This document shows positions 7,550-15,177 of a stretch of 21,026 nucleotides of DNA, piece after piece. The stretch spans positions 1 to 21,026 of the IMG/VR virus record IMGVR_UViG_3300031673_005814, one strand, 5' to 3'. Under the pieces are notes generated by a model. It was not told the DNA's origin and did not search any database. It was given only the letters and a program-made list of their open reading frames with translations. This DNA is from a virus. Position numbers and translations under genes: made by a program. The first letter of the stretch is position 1. Every line of letters starts with the position of its first letter.

Positions 7550-8794
7550 TTAGTAGTTAGGAATATTCGTTAAAATCGCGTTTTTCCAGGGGGCAGTTAG
7601 GACTAAATCGCCGTAAAGGCAATGGTCCAAAATGTAGAAATACCCAGTAGTTTCGCGTACTTCGTAATATTCTTTCCCGTCCGGGGCCTTGCGCCGCTTA
7701 AATAGGCCGTTCGAGTAGAATTTCACACTACTCCAATCCAAGTACAGAATATGACTATCGTCAGCTTCCTGGATACCCACAAGGGTAATGGTCTGTCCCG
7801 AAACGCTACCGATTTCAATAGTGTCCCAACCATATACGCCAACTTTGCGTGAGTTTGGTACAACATTGAATGGGCCCTTTTGAGATTCAAGCAACTTCAA
7901 GCAAGAACCGAAGTGTTTGAAACTCATTAGGACTTCCGGTGCTTTCCCGCCTTTTGCAAGCTTCATGCGCTGTACATACCCGTCGAAGATTTTTTCGAGG
8001 ATATTCGACGCTGAAATCGTGCTGCCGTCCAGATTCGGGCACTGTAAAAATTGGTGATCTGTTTTAGCCTGGCCAAACAAATTTGCAGTTCCGCCGTTTG
8101 CTAGTGACAACATTTGACTTGGAAGCGAAGTCATCGCACCTGTTAATGCTCCCGGGTGATAAACCTTGGTCGCAGCGGCTAACGAGTAGGCCGAAATATC
8201 AGCGGCACCGCCGCCTCGAGTTGCGGATACTGTGATCGACTCGTCATACACACTCACGTCTATGACGTAATATGTAGCCGCCGCCGTATCGTTATCTTGC
8301 AACACGATCTTTTGGTCCTTGTTGTATCGGTCAATACGCGCTACGGGTAATACCCCGCCAACTGTACCGTTTCCAACCGCTCTATCAAAGTGCGGCCCAC
8401 CCAATAAATGGGTAGAAACAACCATTTTGTAGTACATCATCATGGATTCTATTTGATCTGGCAGAATCTTGAGGAATGTACTCTCGGGGATTCGACCGTC
8501 GTGTTCCATAAGATCACGGTGGGCGAATGAAAGTGAACTCCAAGTTTCCGGTTGTACCGAAATGGAACCCCTTACGTATTTGTGTTGACTTATGTCTGAT
8601 TGTGCGGCTAGCTGCCCAAACTCAATAGACGTAGCAATCTGGCCAGTAAATGGGATAATTAATTCCCCACCCTTCCAAGATTCTATATGGTCTACTTTTT
8701 GCATGAGATAGTCACGCTTGATAAATTCTTGTTTTAACAGGTCTAAAGGCAAATACTGATTTAGCATAGCCTGGAACGAACGATTTGTGCTCAT
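7550..8794 (-). CDS. Major capsid protein, probably HK97-fold
   Basis: This 414-aa protein directly follows the scaffold-like gene in the canonical terminase-portal-scaffold-capsid order. The ATG has AGGGAG at a suitable distance. The N-terminal part contains a basic/acidic helix-rich region (LNQYLPLDLLKQEFIKRDYLM). Residues about 40-95 fit the extended-loop region of HK97-fold coats. Residues about 148-215 are an Ala/Gly/Thr/Val-rich beta insert, which could be an I-domain-like insertion as in P22 coat. The C-terminal part (MSFKHFGSCLKLLES, then ILYLDWSSVKFYSNG) has the helix and strand pattern of the spine and axial domains. The call rests mainly on gene order and length. There is no N-terminal maturation-protease site or protease gene nearby, consistent with a separate scaffold. 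Confidence 0.85.
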   Translation of the reverse strand: MSTNRSFQAMLNQYLPLDLLKQEFIKRDYLMQKVDHIESWKGGELIIPFTGQIATSIEFGQLAAQSDISQHKYVRGSISVQPETWSSLSFAHRDLMEHDGRIPESTFLKILPDQIESMMMYYKMVVSTHLLGGPHFDRAVGNGTVGGVLPVARIDRYNKDQKIVLQDNDTAAATYYVIDVSVYDESITVSATRGGGAADISAYSLAAATKVYHPGALTGAMTSLPSQMLSLANGGTANLFGQAKTDHQFLQCPNLDGSTISASNILEKIFDGYVQRMKLAKGGKAPEVLMSFKHFGSCLKLLESQKGPFNVVPNSRKVGVYGWDTIEIGSVSGQTITLVGIQEADDSHILYLDWSSVKFYSNGLFKRRKAPDGKEYYEVRETTGYFYILDHCLYGDLVLTAPWKNAILTNIPNY

Positions 8795-8824
8795 TTTGAA
8801 ACTCCCTAGTTAATTAACGAAAAC

Positions 8825-9823
8825 CTATGCACCAAGGTCTTTGGCCATTTGTTTAAGGTCCTCGATTGATGTTGGCGACTTCTTTATGGGGGAAGTCCCT
8901 CGCCCCTGTACCGCAGGAATCACGGGTTTATTCTGAACTTGCGGTCCAGGCGTAGAAACATGGGGTGCTTGTGGCATTCCCGCTTGCGACGGAATCCCCC
9001 CGGTTTCAACCATTTTCCCGTATTTTGTCAGGACCCTTTGCGCGGCTTGTTCCGCAGAAATGTCCTGTTTATCGACGTACCAAGCCCTTTGCGCTTCCTC
9101 GACAATTTGTCTGCGGAATGCGCCAAGTTCGCCCGCTCTAGAATCCCACGCGCTTGCGACTTGTGAGACTTCGGGTCGATTCAATACCATTTCTAGCTGC
9201 ATAGTCCGGGCCTGGACCGCTTGGTGTTGGTATTGTTCTTGGAGTTCATTTTTTTCTAATTGTAAATCATACACCCGCTGCCGCTCTAAAGCTTGCGACT
9301 CTAAAGCGTGTTTCTGCGCGGGCGGAAGATTGTCCATTTCAATTTTTTGTTCAACCCAATCGTAGACCTTGGCGGCGTCTAAGTTTATCGCCTTGAAGAA
9401 ATTGTCTAGGTCCCCGTTGTTCAAAAATGAAGTCACGCGCCTAACGTCTCGGTCAAGGGCGGTATATTCATTGTAGACTTCGGTGAATTCTTGCTGGGTC
9501 CCCTCATGCCGAGTTTTTAAGTCGTCAAAGGCGTAGGCTTTTGTGAATACATCATTCACTTTCTTTTCGGATTCTGGGTCCTTAATTAAGGGCCGCCAAA
9601 ATTCCTCAACCTCATGCTCTTTTCCAAAAGCTTTGAATTTGAAGTTTGGTTTGTATTCGGGCGTAACAACTTCGGGCTTTGTACTACCCTCTAAATCTTC
9701 CGACGTAGTGTCGTCAGATATACTTTCCGGTGTTGTTGCTGTTTCTGTTTCTACACTTTGAGTTAAGCTTGCGGCGTTAACTCCCGTTGTGTCTACGGGT
9801 TCCGATGAATTGCTTGTCATCAT
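8825..9823 (-). CDS. Scaffolding protein
   Basis: This 332-aa protein lies between portal and capsid, the usual place for a scaffold. Residues 1-55 are acidic and rich in Ser, Thr and Glu. Residues about 60-110 contain KFKAFGKEHEVEEFWRPLIK, and residues about 110-260 are Gln/Glu/Leu-rich and predicted helical, as in scaffolds. The final residues (SIEDLKQMAKDLGA) form a small amphipathic helix like the capsid-binding tail of P22-type scaffolds. It is low in Cys and aromatics. The start overlaps the portal stop. Two adjacent ATG codons are available; the first is used here because GGGGG lies nine bases away. During assembly it would guide coat polymerisation and then leave the shell. Confidence 0.8.
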   Translation of the reverse strand: MMTSNSSEPVDTTGVNAASLTQSVETETATTPESISDDTTSEDLEGSTKPEVVTPEYKPNFKFKAFGKEHEVEEFWRPLIKDPESEKKVNDVFTKAYAFDDLKTRHEGTQQEFTEVYNEYTALDRDVRRVTSFLNNGDLDNFFKAINLDAAKVYDWVEQKIEMDNLPPAQKHALESQALERQRVYDLQLEKNELQEQYQHQAVQARTMQLEMVLNRPEVSQVASAWDSRAGELGAFRRQIVEEAQRAWYVDKQDISAEQAAQRVLTKYGKMVETGGIPSQAGMPQAPHVSTPGPQVQNKPVIPAVQGRGTSPIKKSPTSIEDLKQMAKDLGA

Positions 9824-11940
9824 TGCAGTAGTCCCCCTTGAACTTGTTGCCCCTCACCCATTCCTTGAGATTGTTGTGGTTGTTGTTTTTCCATAAGCTT
9901 CCTTGCGATTTCAGACTGTACTTGTTGCGTTTGCAATGCAAGTTGTTCTTGTGAACTTCCTTGCTCCGAAAGCCGCTTAACTAACCAATTCAAGGCTTCC
10001 GCCGGAACCGTTGCTCTAATTGAGCGGTTAGGTTGGTTCGGGTCAGGTATGTAGTAGTCGCATTTTATACTCGCCCCGGACGCCGGAATGAATTCATTCT
10101 GCGCTTGCTTAATAGCCTCAAGCCTATCCGCTCCCATTTTCTCGTAAATTTGAATAAGTTGGTCGTACCGTTGTTGAATCTCGGGCGCAAGCAACCTGTA
10201 GTCCGATTGCTTTTGCCTAGCCGCCAAACGCTTCAAAATATACTCGCCATTATCATTTTTTGAAATATGGGGTTCCTCATTTCGATCTAAAGCTAATTGG
10301 ATATTAACGGCAGCGTCGTAGTCCAAAGTTAGGTCATCGAACGCCGATTCGGAATTAGCAAACGGCATTTGCCGAATCATCTTCCCAATCGAATCCTTGT
10401 CTAAGTTAGTCCCCACATATTGCAAAATTTGATTCAAAACTAAATGACGACCCATCATTGAAGTGGTGTCCTCAGTCATTGGCTCAACTTTTATTTGAAA
10501 CTGTAATGGCTCGGTATTCTTAAACTCACTTATATTTATGTATTCAGATTTCCCAATAGCAGGGACTAGCATTTCCTCGTCAAAGTATTCCTTGGCAAGT
10601 TGTAGATAAACCGTGCAAAGAGATACTAGGAAGTTTTCAAATTTTTCGGCGTATATCGCAAATTTCTTCTTGTCCCTGACTGAGCGGTATAAATTGGCAA
10701 AAGCGTCCCCGCCTTCCTTTTCCGCCGCGTCCTCGGGAATATTTGCAACTTGATACATTTCCGCAATCTGTGAATTCACATATTCTAGGAACTGATTTCC
10801 GGCCCTACCTTCAAGGATTGTTGGCGTTTGTCCGGTCACGAACATCGTGCGAATCCCGGGCAAATTCGGGCCGTTTGTAACCTTGGCCCCGTTTTGTAAA
10901 ATAACCTTATCGTCCCCTAAAGTGACTTGGTGTTCGGCAATTTTTGACCCCGCTCTATTCACCTCGTATTGATACGGCCTTAATTGCTTAATAATGGACC
11001 GATGCCGGGGAGTAGTTTGAATCTCGTCAAATCCCTCATAGCATATAGGAAACACACCAAAAGGAAGGGGCCCTTCCGCTAGTTTCGTTTCCCCAGTTTG
11101 AATTACAAACCAACCGTCAGGATAGTCATACGAAGGCCGAAAAAACCACTCTTTCACTAAAGCTTGGTTTTCAGACTTTGAATAATTACCCTTGGCCCCG
11201 TCGAAAACAAAAAATGTTTCGTCCTGGGTAGATTGGATTTTTTTCTTCTTTTCCTCGTCGTCCCCGACTAAGGCTTTTAGGTCATTTATGTGAACCATTT
11301 TCCGGGAACAAAGCCATCTTGCTTCCTGCATGGTCTTGGCTTCCGCCGGGCGTATTAGGTTGAATCCGAGGATTCTTTCAAATACTAGGTCGCCCGTGAA
11401 TACCGCTTTCCCGTTAGACTTCGGTTGCCCGGCCTCGTCGAATACAGGTTGCCCGTCCTCACCAATTTCTTGTTCGTATCCCCTGAATCGTCCGGCCAAA
11501 GGGTCCCAAAATACCTTTGCAGCGCATTCCCCGATTTCTATGAAATCCTTGCACCAAGAATGCGTTTTCATGCGTAAATGTTGCGCGGTCTTAGCGTACT
11601 CCCAAACGGATTTGTTTAGCTGGGCAGATTTTTGGTCAGCTAACTCTTTGGGGTTATTCGGCGTAGGAACAACTCCCGGGGATTGTGACATTATGTTGTT
11701 TTCGTAGGTCCGCGTAATTTTGTGTATATGATTTTTTGTGAGCCTTAACTTTTGGTCATTGTAAATCTCTTTAGATTCCCGAAGCCTGTTATGCCATTTC
11801 GAGTTTTTCCTTGAATAATGGTCGCCCGAGGCCAACAAACAGTTAGACCTTTGCTCGGCGTACAGGTCGCTATCGGCGGATTCCCCGTCCAAAAACATTC
11901 TGTTTAGCTCATCAATCGAGGGTGATTTCGTTTCTTCCAC
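9820..11940 (-). CDS. Portal protein, P22-like
   Basis: This 706-aa protein is close in length to P22 gp1 (about 725 aa) and lies directly after the terminase pair and one small gene. Residues 23-52 (DSDLYAEQRSNCLLASGDHYSRKNSKWHN) fit the P22-type portal N-terminus. The core QLRPYQYEVNRAGSKIAEH (319-337), leading to DDKVILQNGAKV, matches the conserved stem region of that family. The C-terminal 60 residues are Gln-rich and helical (IARKLMEKQQPQQSQGMGEGQQ), like the coiled barrel of P22 portals. The start is GTG with GAGGA three bases upstream, overlapping the previous gene by 29 bases. It forms the dodecameric DNA entry ring at one capsid vertex and is the docking site of terminase. Confidence 0.9.
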   Translation of the reverse strand: MEETKSPSIDELNRMFLDGESADSDLYAEQRSNCLLASGDHYSRKNSKWHNRLRESKEIYNDQKLRLTKNHIHKITRTYENNIMSQSPGVVPTPNNPKELADQKSAQLNKSVWEYAKTAQHLRMKTHSWCKDFIEIGECAAKVFWDPLAGRFRGYEQEIGEDGQPVFDEAGQPKSNGKAVFTGDLVFERILGFNLIRPAEAKTMQEARWLCSRKMVHINDLKALVGDDEEKKKKIQSTQDETFFVFDGAKGNYSKSENQALVKEWFFRPSYDYPDGWFVIQTGETKLAEGPLPFGVFPICYEGFDEIQTTPRHRSIIKQLRPYQYEVNRAGSKIAEHQVTLGDDKVILQNGAKVTNGPNLPGIRTMFVTGQTPTILEGRAGNQFLEYVNSQIAEMYQVANIPEDAAEKEGGDAFANLYRSVRDKKKFAIYAEKFENFLVSLCTVYLQLAKEYFDEEMLVPAIGKSEYINISEFKNTEPLQFQIKVEPMTEDTTSMMGRHLVLNQILQYVGTNLDKDSIGKMIRQMPFANSESAFDDLTLDYDAAVNIQLALDRNEEPHISKNDNGEYILKRLAARQKQSDYRLLAPEIQQRYDQLIQIYEKMGADRLEAIKQAQNEFIPASGASIKCDYYIPDPNQPNRSIRATVPAEALNWLVKRLSEQGSSQEQLALQTQQVQSEIARKLMEKQQPQQSQGMGEGQQVQGGLLQ

Positions 11941-12232
11941 GGTCCTCTAATTCCCGTTCAATGACGAGTTGTTCATAAAGACTTGGGTCGTCTATTTGTA
12001 AAAGATCAAGACGGTCCTCGGCCTCAGTGAGATTCTCACTTATGTTAACTTCCTGTTCGGCTTCCTTAAGTTCTTGGTCAGTCATAAGATCGACTTCACT
12101 CGGTCTTATTTTTGTCTGTACGGTTTCACCCGCGACAAACTTAACTTCGATGTTTCCAATCTTCAATTCGGAAACTCTAGCCTGGTTGCAAGCCCTTAGA
12201 ACGCGAATTAAATCTTTCGCGTCAAAAGTCAT
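11912..12232 (-). CDS. Small acidic protein between terminase and portal (106 aa)
   Basis: The start is taken at ATG 12232-12230, nine bases after GGAG, overlapping the terminase stop by 11 bases. A GTG five codons upstream is possible but has no better ribosome site. The first 45 residues (DLIRVLRACNQARVSELKIGNIEVKF) look like a small helix plus beta-hairpin fold. The C-terminal half is very acidic and helical (DQELKEAEQEV, then EDRLDLLQIDD). No family is recognised. It sits between the packaging motor and its docking ring and overlaps both neighbours, which suggests an assembly or packaging accessory. This is inferred from position. Confidence 0.75.
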   Translation of the reverse strand: MTFDAKDLIRVLRACNQARVSELKIGNIEVKFVAGETVQTKIRPSEVDLMTDQELKEAEQEVNISENLTEAEDRLDLLQIDDPSLYEQLVIERELEDRGRNEITLD

Positions 12233-13781
12233 TATTAGATGCTCCACTTAAATCATTCCAAAAGTCAAATTCTTCCTGCATATCATCGGTAGGTTTGGAC
12301 CCGCCCATAAACCACTCTCGCCTTTTCTGGCCGTCGGTCAACTCGACTTTCGGCTTTCTTTCTTCCCTCAACTCACCCGGAATATTTACATCAATTTCTT
12401 CCTCGGGGAAACTCCAAGGAATAGCTTGAACAACATATCTAAGTGCGTCAACAAGGTCGTCTTGTGTTGCGCTAGACTTCTTGTCCGCATCAACCGCAAG
12501 TGTCGCAATCTCGTAAACAAGCTTGTCTAACTCGGGGTCGTCTCTTTGAATTTTTAATTTACCGCGCTTGAATAATGTATTCAATAAACCAAACCCGGCG
12601 TCACGCCCCTTATCTGCGGGAATGAATCTTTCACCTTGCCTACTCGCAACTAAATAAAAATCCTTAGCGGCCCAGTCGTAGACTTCCCCGGTCATCGTTA
12701 GCCCGGCTTTCAATCTTCGGTATTCATCTAATATGTCACTCGCTGCCGTAGGTATCCCGTCCATACGTCTTGCGCGTGTAACTCTACCCTCGGTGAAATC
12801 TGGGTTCACACTAACCACAACCATACCCGCCGGGTGCCCACTCTGACCGCCCGTTCCGGGGTCAACACTTCCCCAGTGACTCCATGTTTTCGGCGTCGGG
12901 TGATTTTCACTCCGATTTCTTTCATGGTCGAAAGATTCTATTCGCAAACCCGACGACCGGACGAAGCGACCCATCACGCGCCGCTCAATTTCCTGGGGAG
13001 TAGGACAGTTTGCAATAGCGGCGTTGATCTTCTTTTGGTCCCACATACTCGGGGTGCCGTCCTCGTAATGCTGGGAATCATATAGACTAGCGGAAATCTT
13101 CAAAGCGTCCTTGTGACGTTCATCTTCCTTGGTCGGCGGTTCCATTGTCATTTGCCAATGCAGTTGTCCCAAGGTCGCGGTAAAGACCATGAGGAACGCC
13201 CCATCTACCGCGTTTCGCCTGGCAGACAATTCGGGTAAGTATTCCTGGGGAAGTTCTTCGTCACAAGTAATATGGTAGACCGAGGCGGCCTGTAAATCCC
13301 GTATCTTCATAGAATAGCTGCGAAATTGAATTTGAATCCCTGTATTAAACCGAATTTTACTAATATTACCCTTTTCGTACACCGCTTCCCAACCAAACTG
13401 AGGGTGATTCTTAAATTCGCCCTTTGGCATGAGCGGAAGCCATGAAGTTTCCCATTGCGTATTTGCAAGCGGTAAAGTTGGGTAAAAATACCAAAATAAG
13501 TTCGGGGCCTTGCCCTTTGCTAGATTCGGCCAGAATTTTGGCCACAAAGTCGGCTCAGTACAAAGCCTTATGTTCTTTCTAATGGCCACGGTCGATTTTC
13601 CAACCTGATTGGCACTACAAACAAAGATTTCCCGGTTTGTTGAATCCCAAACCTTCCGCTGCCATGGATAAAACTTGTAACTAAACAAATGCGGAAGCCC
13701 ATCGTGAAACTTTTGAAGTTCCTCGAGTTCTTTGAGTTCCTGGACCTTTTTATTGTATTCTTCCTTAGACCATTCACTCAT
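12222..13781 (-). CDS. terL: Terminase large subunit (DNA-packaging ATPase and nuclease)
   Basis: This is a 519-aa protein. The ATPase Walker A loop is CSANQVGKST (residues 55-64). Walker B is VYHITCDEE (168-176) with D174 and E175 as the likely acidic pair. The C-terminal RNase-H-like nuclease shows SVDPG (D307), YDWAAKD (D369, D374) and QDDLVDAL (D441, D442, D445), the expected metal-binding acidic residues. Length and domain order are complete. The ATG overlaps the end of the upstream putative small subunit by 8 bases with no clear ribosome site, so translation is probably coupled. The enzyme cuts concatemeric DNA and pumps it through the portal. The P22-like portal suggests headful packaging, which is inference. 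Confidence 0.95.
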   Translation of the reverse strand: MSEWSKEEYNKKVQELKELEELQKFHDGLPHLFSYKFYPWQRKVWDSTNREIFVCSANQVGKSTVAIRKNIRLCTEPTLWPKFWPNLAKGKAPNLFWYFYPTLPLANTQWETSWLPLMPKGEFKNHPQFGWEAVYEKGNISKIRFNTGIQIQFRSYSMKIRDLQAASVYHITCDEELPQEYLPELSARRNAVDGAFLMVFTATLGQLHWQMTMEPPTKEDERHKDALKISASLYDSQHYEDGTPSMWDQKKINAAIANCPTPQEIERRVMGRFVRSSGLRIESFDHERNRSENHPTPKTWSHWGSVDPGTGGQSGHPAGMVVVSVNPDFTEGRVTRARRMDGIPTAASDILDEYRRLKAGLTMTGEVYDWAAKDFYLVASRQGERFIPADKGRDAGFGLLNTLFKRGKLKIQRDDPELDKLVYEIATLAVDADKKSSATQDDLVDALRYVVQAIPWSFPEEEIDVNIPGELREERKPKVELTDGQKRREWFMGGSKPTDDMQEEFDFWNDLSGASNNDF

Positions 13782-14406
13782 CTTGTGGTGTCACGTCTTT
13801 CAATGGTTGAAGTTTGGCCCGAATCTCTTTCAACTTGGCCTCAATCTCACGGGGGTCCGTCGGAGTTTCCATTTTCCCGCCCTGGACCTCAACATTTAGG
13901 TTCCTAGATTCAATTTTATGGACCATTGGACCTAAGTGCCTATCAGCAAAATACTGAAACGCCTTTAGAAGTATCGGGGCGGTCTTTTCCGTCACGGGCA
14001 TCGACAAAATGTCGTCCCGGACCCTTTGAAACGAATATCTGTAGGCTTCCTCGATTAAAGCCTCGGTGTCTATAGTCGGAGTAAATAACCAAGCAACCCG
14101 GGGCGAGTTTTTAAGTAGTTGATTGTAGAAATAAGAGTTGGAACAAACCCCACCATATACGTCCGTCCCTTTGAGTTTATAGAACCCCGTCGCCTCGGCC
14201 TCATAGAATAAAGTCCATAGATTTTTCTTCATGGCGTAGTCCAGGGGAGTAGGGTTAAACAGTCTAGCAAGTTCGGTTTCGTCCTTGATCTGCAATTCCT
14301 CGGGAATACTCGCTAGAGCCTTCCCAATCCCAGAATCCTCATTAAAACAGGCGACCAAGCGGTCCCGTTTCGTTTGTACTTCCATTTCCCCGGCAGTTTC
14401 ACCCAC
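13774..14406 (-). CDS. Putative terminase small subunit
   Basis: The start is placed at GTG 14406-14404, eight bases after a GGGGG site, giving 210 aa. A TTG five codons upstream and an ATG seven codons downstream are alternatives. It is the first gene of the packaging operon and overlaps terL by 8 bases, the standard position of the DNA-recognition subunit. The body is helical (LARLFNPTPLDYAMKKNLWTLFYEAEATG, then AYRYSFQRVRDDILSM). The C-terminal tail (EIEAKLKEIRAKLQPLKDV) is a predicted coiled coil, as in oligomeric small terminases. I do not see a textbook N-terminal helix-turn-helix, so the assignment rests on position and size. Confidence 0.6.
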   Translation of the reverse strand: MGETAGEMEVQTKRDRLVACFNEDSGIGKALASIPEELQIKDETELARLFNPTPLDYAMKKNLWTLFYEAEATGFYKLKGTDVYGGVCSNSYFYNQLLKNSPRVAWLFTPTIDTEALIEEAYRYSFQRVRDDILSMPVTEKTAPILLKAFQYFADRHLGPMVHKIESRNLNVEVQGGKMETPTDPREIEAKLKEIRAKLQPLKDVTPQDE

Positions 14407-14428
14407 TAATATATCCCCCAATTACAAT

Positions 14429-14457
14429 ATTCTACGAGTAACCTCGTAGCATTGCAA
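14429..14457 (-). promoter_or_regulatory. Candidate sigma70-type promoter of the late (terminase to fibre) operon
   Basis: Read on the minus strand, TTGCAA (14457-14452; 4 of 6 to consensus) is followed after exactly 17 bases by TAGAAT (14434-14429; 5 of 6). The predicted start would fall within about 20 bases of the putative small-terminase start. It is the only recognised promoter candidate upstream of a 14-kb run of coupled genes. The TTGCAA box is itself palindromic, so it could also serve the opposite strand, where no good -10 box follows. Confidence 0.5.
14432..14449. promoter_or_regulatory. Perfect 7+7 inverted repeat lying mainly in the late-promoter spacer (operator or hairpin)
   Basis: CTACGAG-TAAC-CTCGTAG is a perfect palindrome with a 4-base centre, flanked further out by CAAT (14425-14428) and ATTG (14451-14454). 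It covers most of the 17-base spacer of the minus-strand promoter candidate and its left end overlaps three bases of the -10 box. That is the geometry of a repressor operator. The small helix-turn-helix gene starts about 155 bases away and is an obvious candidate ligand, which is inference. Confidence 0.55.
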
Positions 14458-14504
14458 TTCACCCAGACCTATGCCATACAGTCAAGAACTAAAGGGGAAT
14501 TTTT

Positions 14505-14603
14505 ATGAATCTAGATTGGTCGCAAATTCTTATTGGCCTAGCAATCCTGGCCTTGGCAATTACCTGGACTTGGGTTTGCCGAACTTTACCGCTAGATTGG
14601 TAG
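14505..14603 (+). CDS. 32-aa single-pass membrane peptide
   Basis: ATG is preceded by GGGG with seven bases between, and the frame ends at TAG 14601-14603. Residues 7-25 (QILIGLAILALAITWTWVC) form one clear hydrophobic span. The N-terminus carries Asp4 and the C-terminus Arg26 and Asp31. It is the first gene of a plus-strand group of four, with the next gene starting one base after its stop. Phage peptides this size can be holin-like, regulators of lysis or membrane-protein modulators; the sequence does not choose between them. Confidence 0.6.
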   Translation: MNLDWSQILIGLAILALAITWTWVCRTLPLDW

Positions 14604-14604
14604 G

Positions 14605-14766
14605 GTGATATGTCCAAACTGCAAATCATCAATCGGCAAGGCATCGGCGGCGCAAACCAAGGCCACGGCCCGTTATCTCTTAAAGCGCGGCTATTCTTGC
14701 CGAGGAATTTCCCGCCTCATAGGCGTATCCGCCACAACCGTATCACGCTGGAACACCAAGAAATAG
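14605..14766 (+). CDS. 53-aa helix-turn-helix DNA-binding protein with N-terminal CPNC
   Basis: The frame starts at GTG, one base after the stop of the membrane peptide, so reinitiation is likely. Residues 3-6 are CPNC, half of a zinc-knuckle or zinc-ribbon. Residues 29-49 match a classic helix-turn-helix (GISRLIGVSATTVSRW at 34-49), with Gly at the turn and the 'TVSRW' recognition helix typical of Hin- and transposase-like domains. The protein is strongly basic. A second frame (ATG 14610 to TGA 14783) runs through the same DNA but has no recognisable pattern. It could regulate the adjacent divergent promoters or the late operon. No ribosome site is strong here, so the GTG start is tentative. 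Confidence 0.65.
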   Translation: MICPNCKSSIGKASAAQTKATARYLLKRGYSCRGISRLIGVSATTVSRWNTKK

Positions 14767-14779
14767 GCGACGACTCCCC

Positions 14780-14980
14780 ATGAGTGACGAACACGAAATG
14801 AAAAAATTTACCGCAAAGTTCAATGAACTTCTTAATATTAAAACCGCATATCAACTAGGCCTCATAGGTCACGATGAATATATCCGAAGGGCCAGGGAAA
14901 TAAATAGCGACGAACCCGAGTGTATCTGTCATGAAATAAACTCGCGCCATTGTCCCGTTCATAACGTGAGGGAAGAATGA
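14780..14980 (+). CDS. 66-aa protein with C-terminal Cys/His cluster
   Basis: The first 45 residues form two predicted helices (KKFTAKFNELLNIKTAYQLG, then DEYIRRAREIN). The C-terminal part, ECICHEINSRHCPVH, holds C48, C50, H51, C58 and H61. This resembles small metal-binding tails of the 'CxC...CPxH' kind seen in phage orphan proteins. There is no obvious ribosome site before ATG, so it may depend on translation of the upstream gene, 13 bases away. The next gene overlaps its stop (ATGA). Function unknown; a zinc-stabilised regulatory protein is plausible. Confidence 0.65.
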   Translation: MSDEHEMKKFTAKFNELLNIKTAYQLGLIGHDEYIRRAREINSDEPECICHEINSRHCPVHNVREE

Positions 14981-15177
14981 GCCAACACAATCTAGCTAAC
15001 TTCCTGCGACTTGTTGTGTTCCTAATTATCGTCGGGCTTTGCTTCACGCTTGCAGTTGCCCTACTAACCTCATGCACACACCCCGAAGTAAATAAATGCA
15101 CATACATTTGCCCAACTAAGAACCCGCCCGTCGGGTGCTATTGCCTGGAAGATGAAAGCGAAACTAAACGTCCATGA
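14977..15177 (+). CDS. 66-aa putative lipoprotein, Cys-rich
   Basis: Residues 12-31 form a hydrophobic export segment that ends in a lipobox, LTSC, with C33 as the lipidation site. The mature part is only about 33 residues and contains four more Cys in the pattern CTYICPTKNPPVGCYC, then an acidic and basic tail. It overlaps the previous stop (ATGA) with AGGG upstream. Small phage lipoproteins act as outer spanin components or as superinfection-exclusion proteins. No inner spanin partner is visible beside it, so a lysis role is not shown. Its last 14 bases overlap the 3' end of the opposing recombinase gene. Confidence 0.65.
   Translation: MSQHNLANFLRLVVFLIIVGLCFTLAVALLTSCTHPEVNKCTYICPTKNPPVGCYCLEDESETKRP

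Noticed and set aside
14610-14783. 57-codon frame overlapping the HTH gene, ending ATGA with the next gene
   Set aside because: The competing frame encodes a recognisable CPNC plus helix-turn-helix protein; this one has no pattern.
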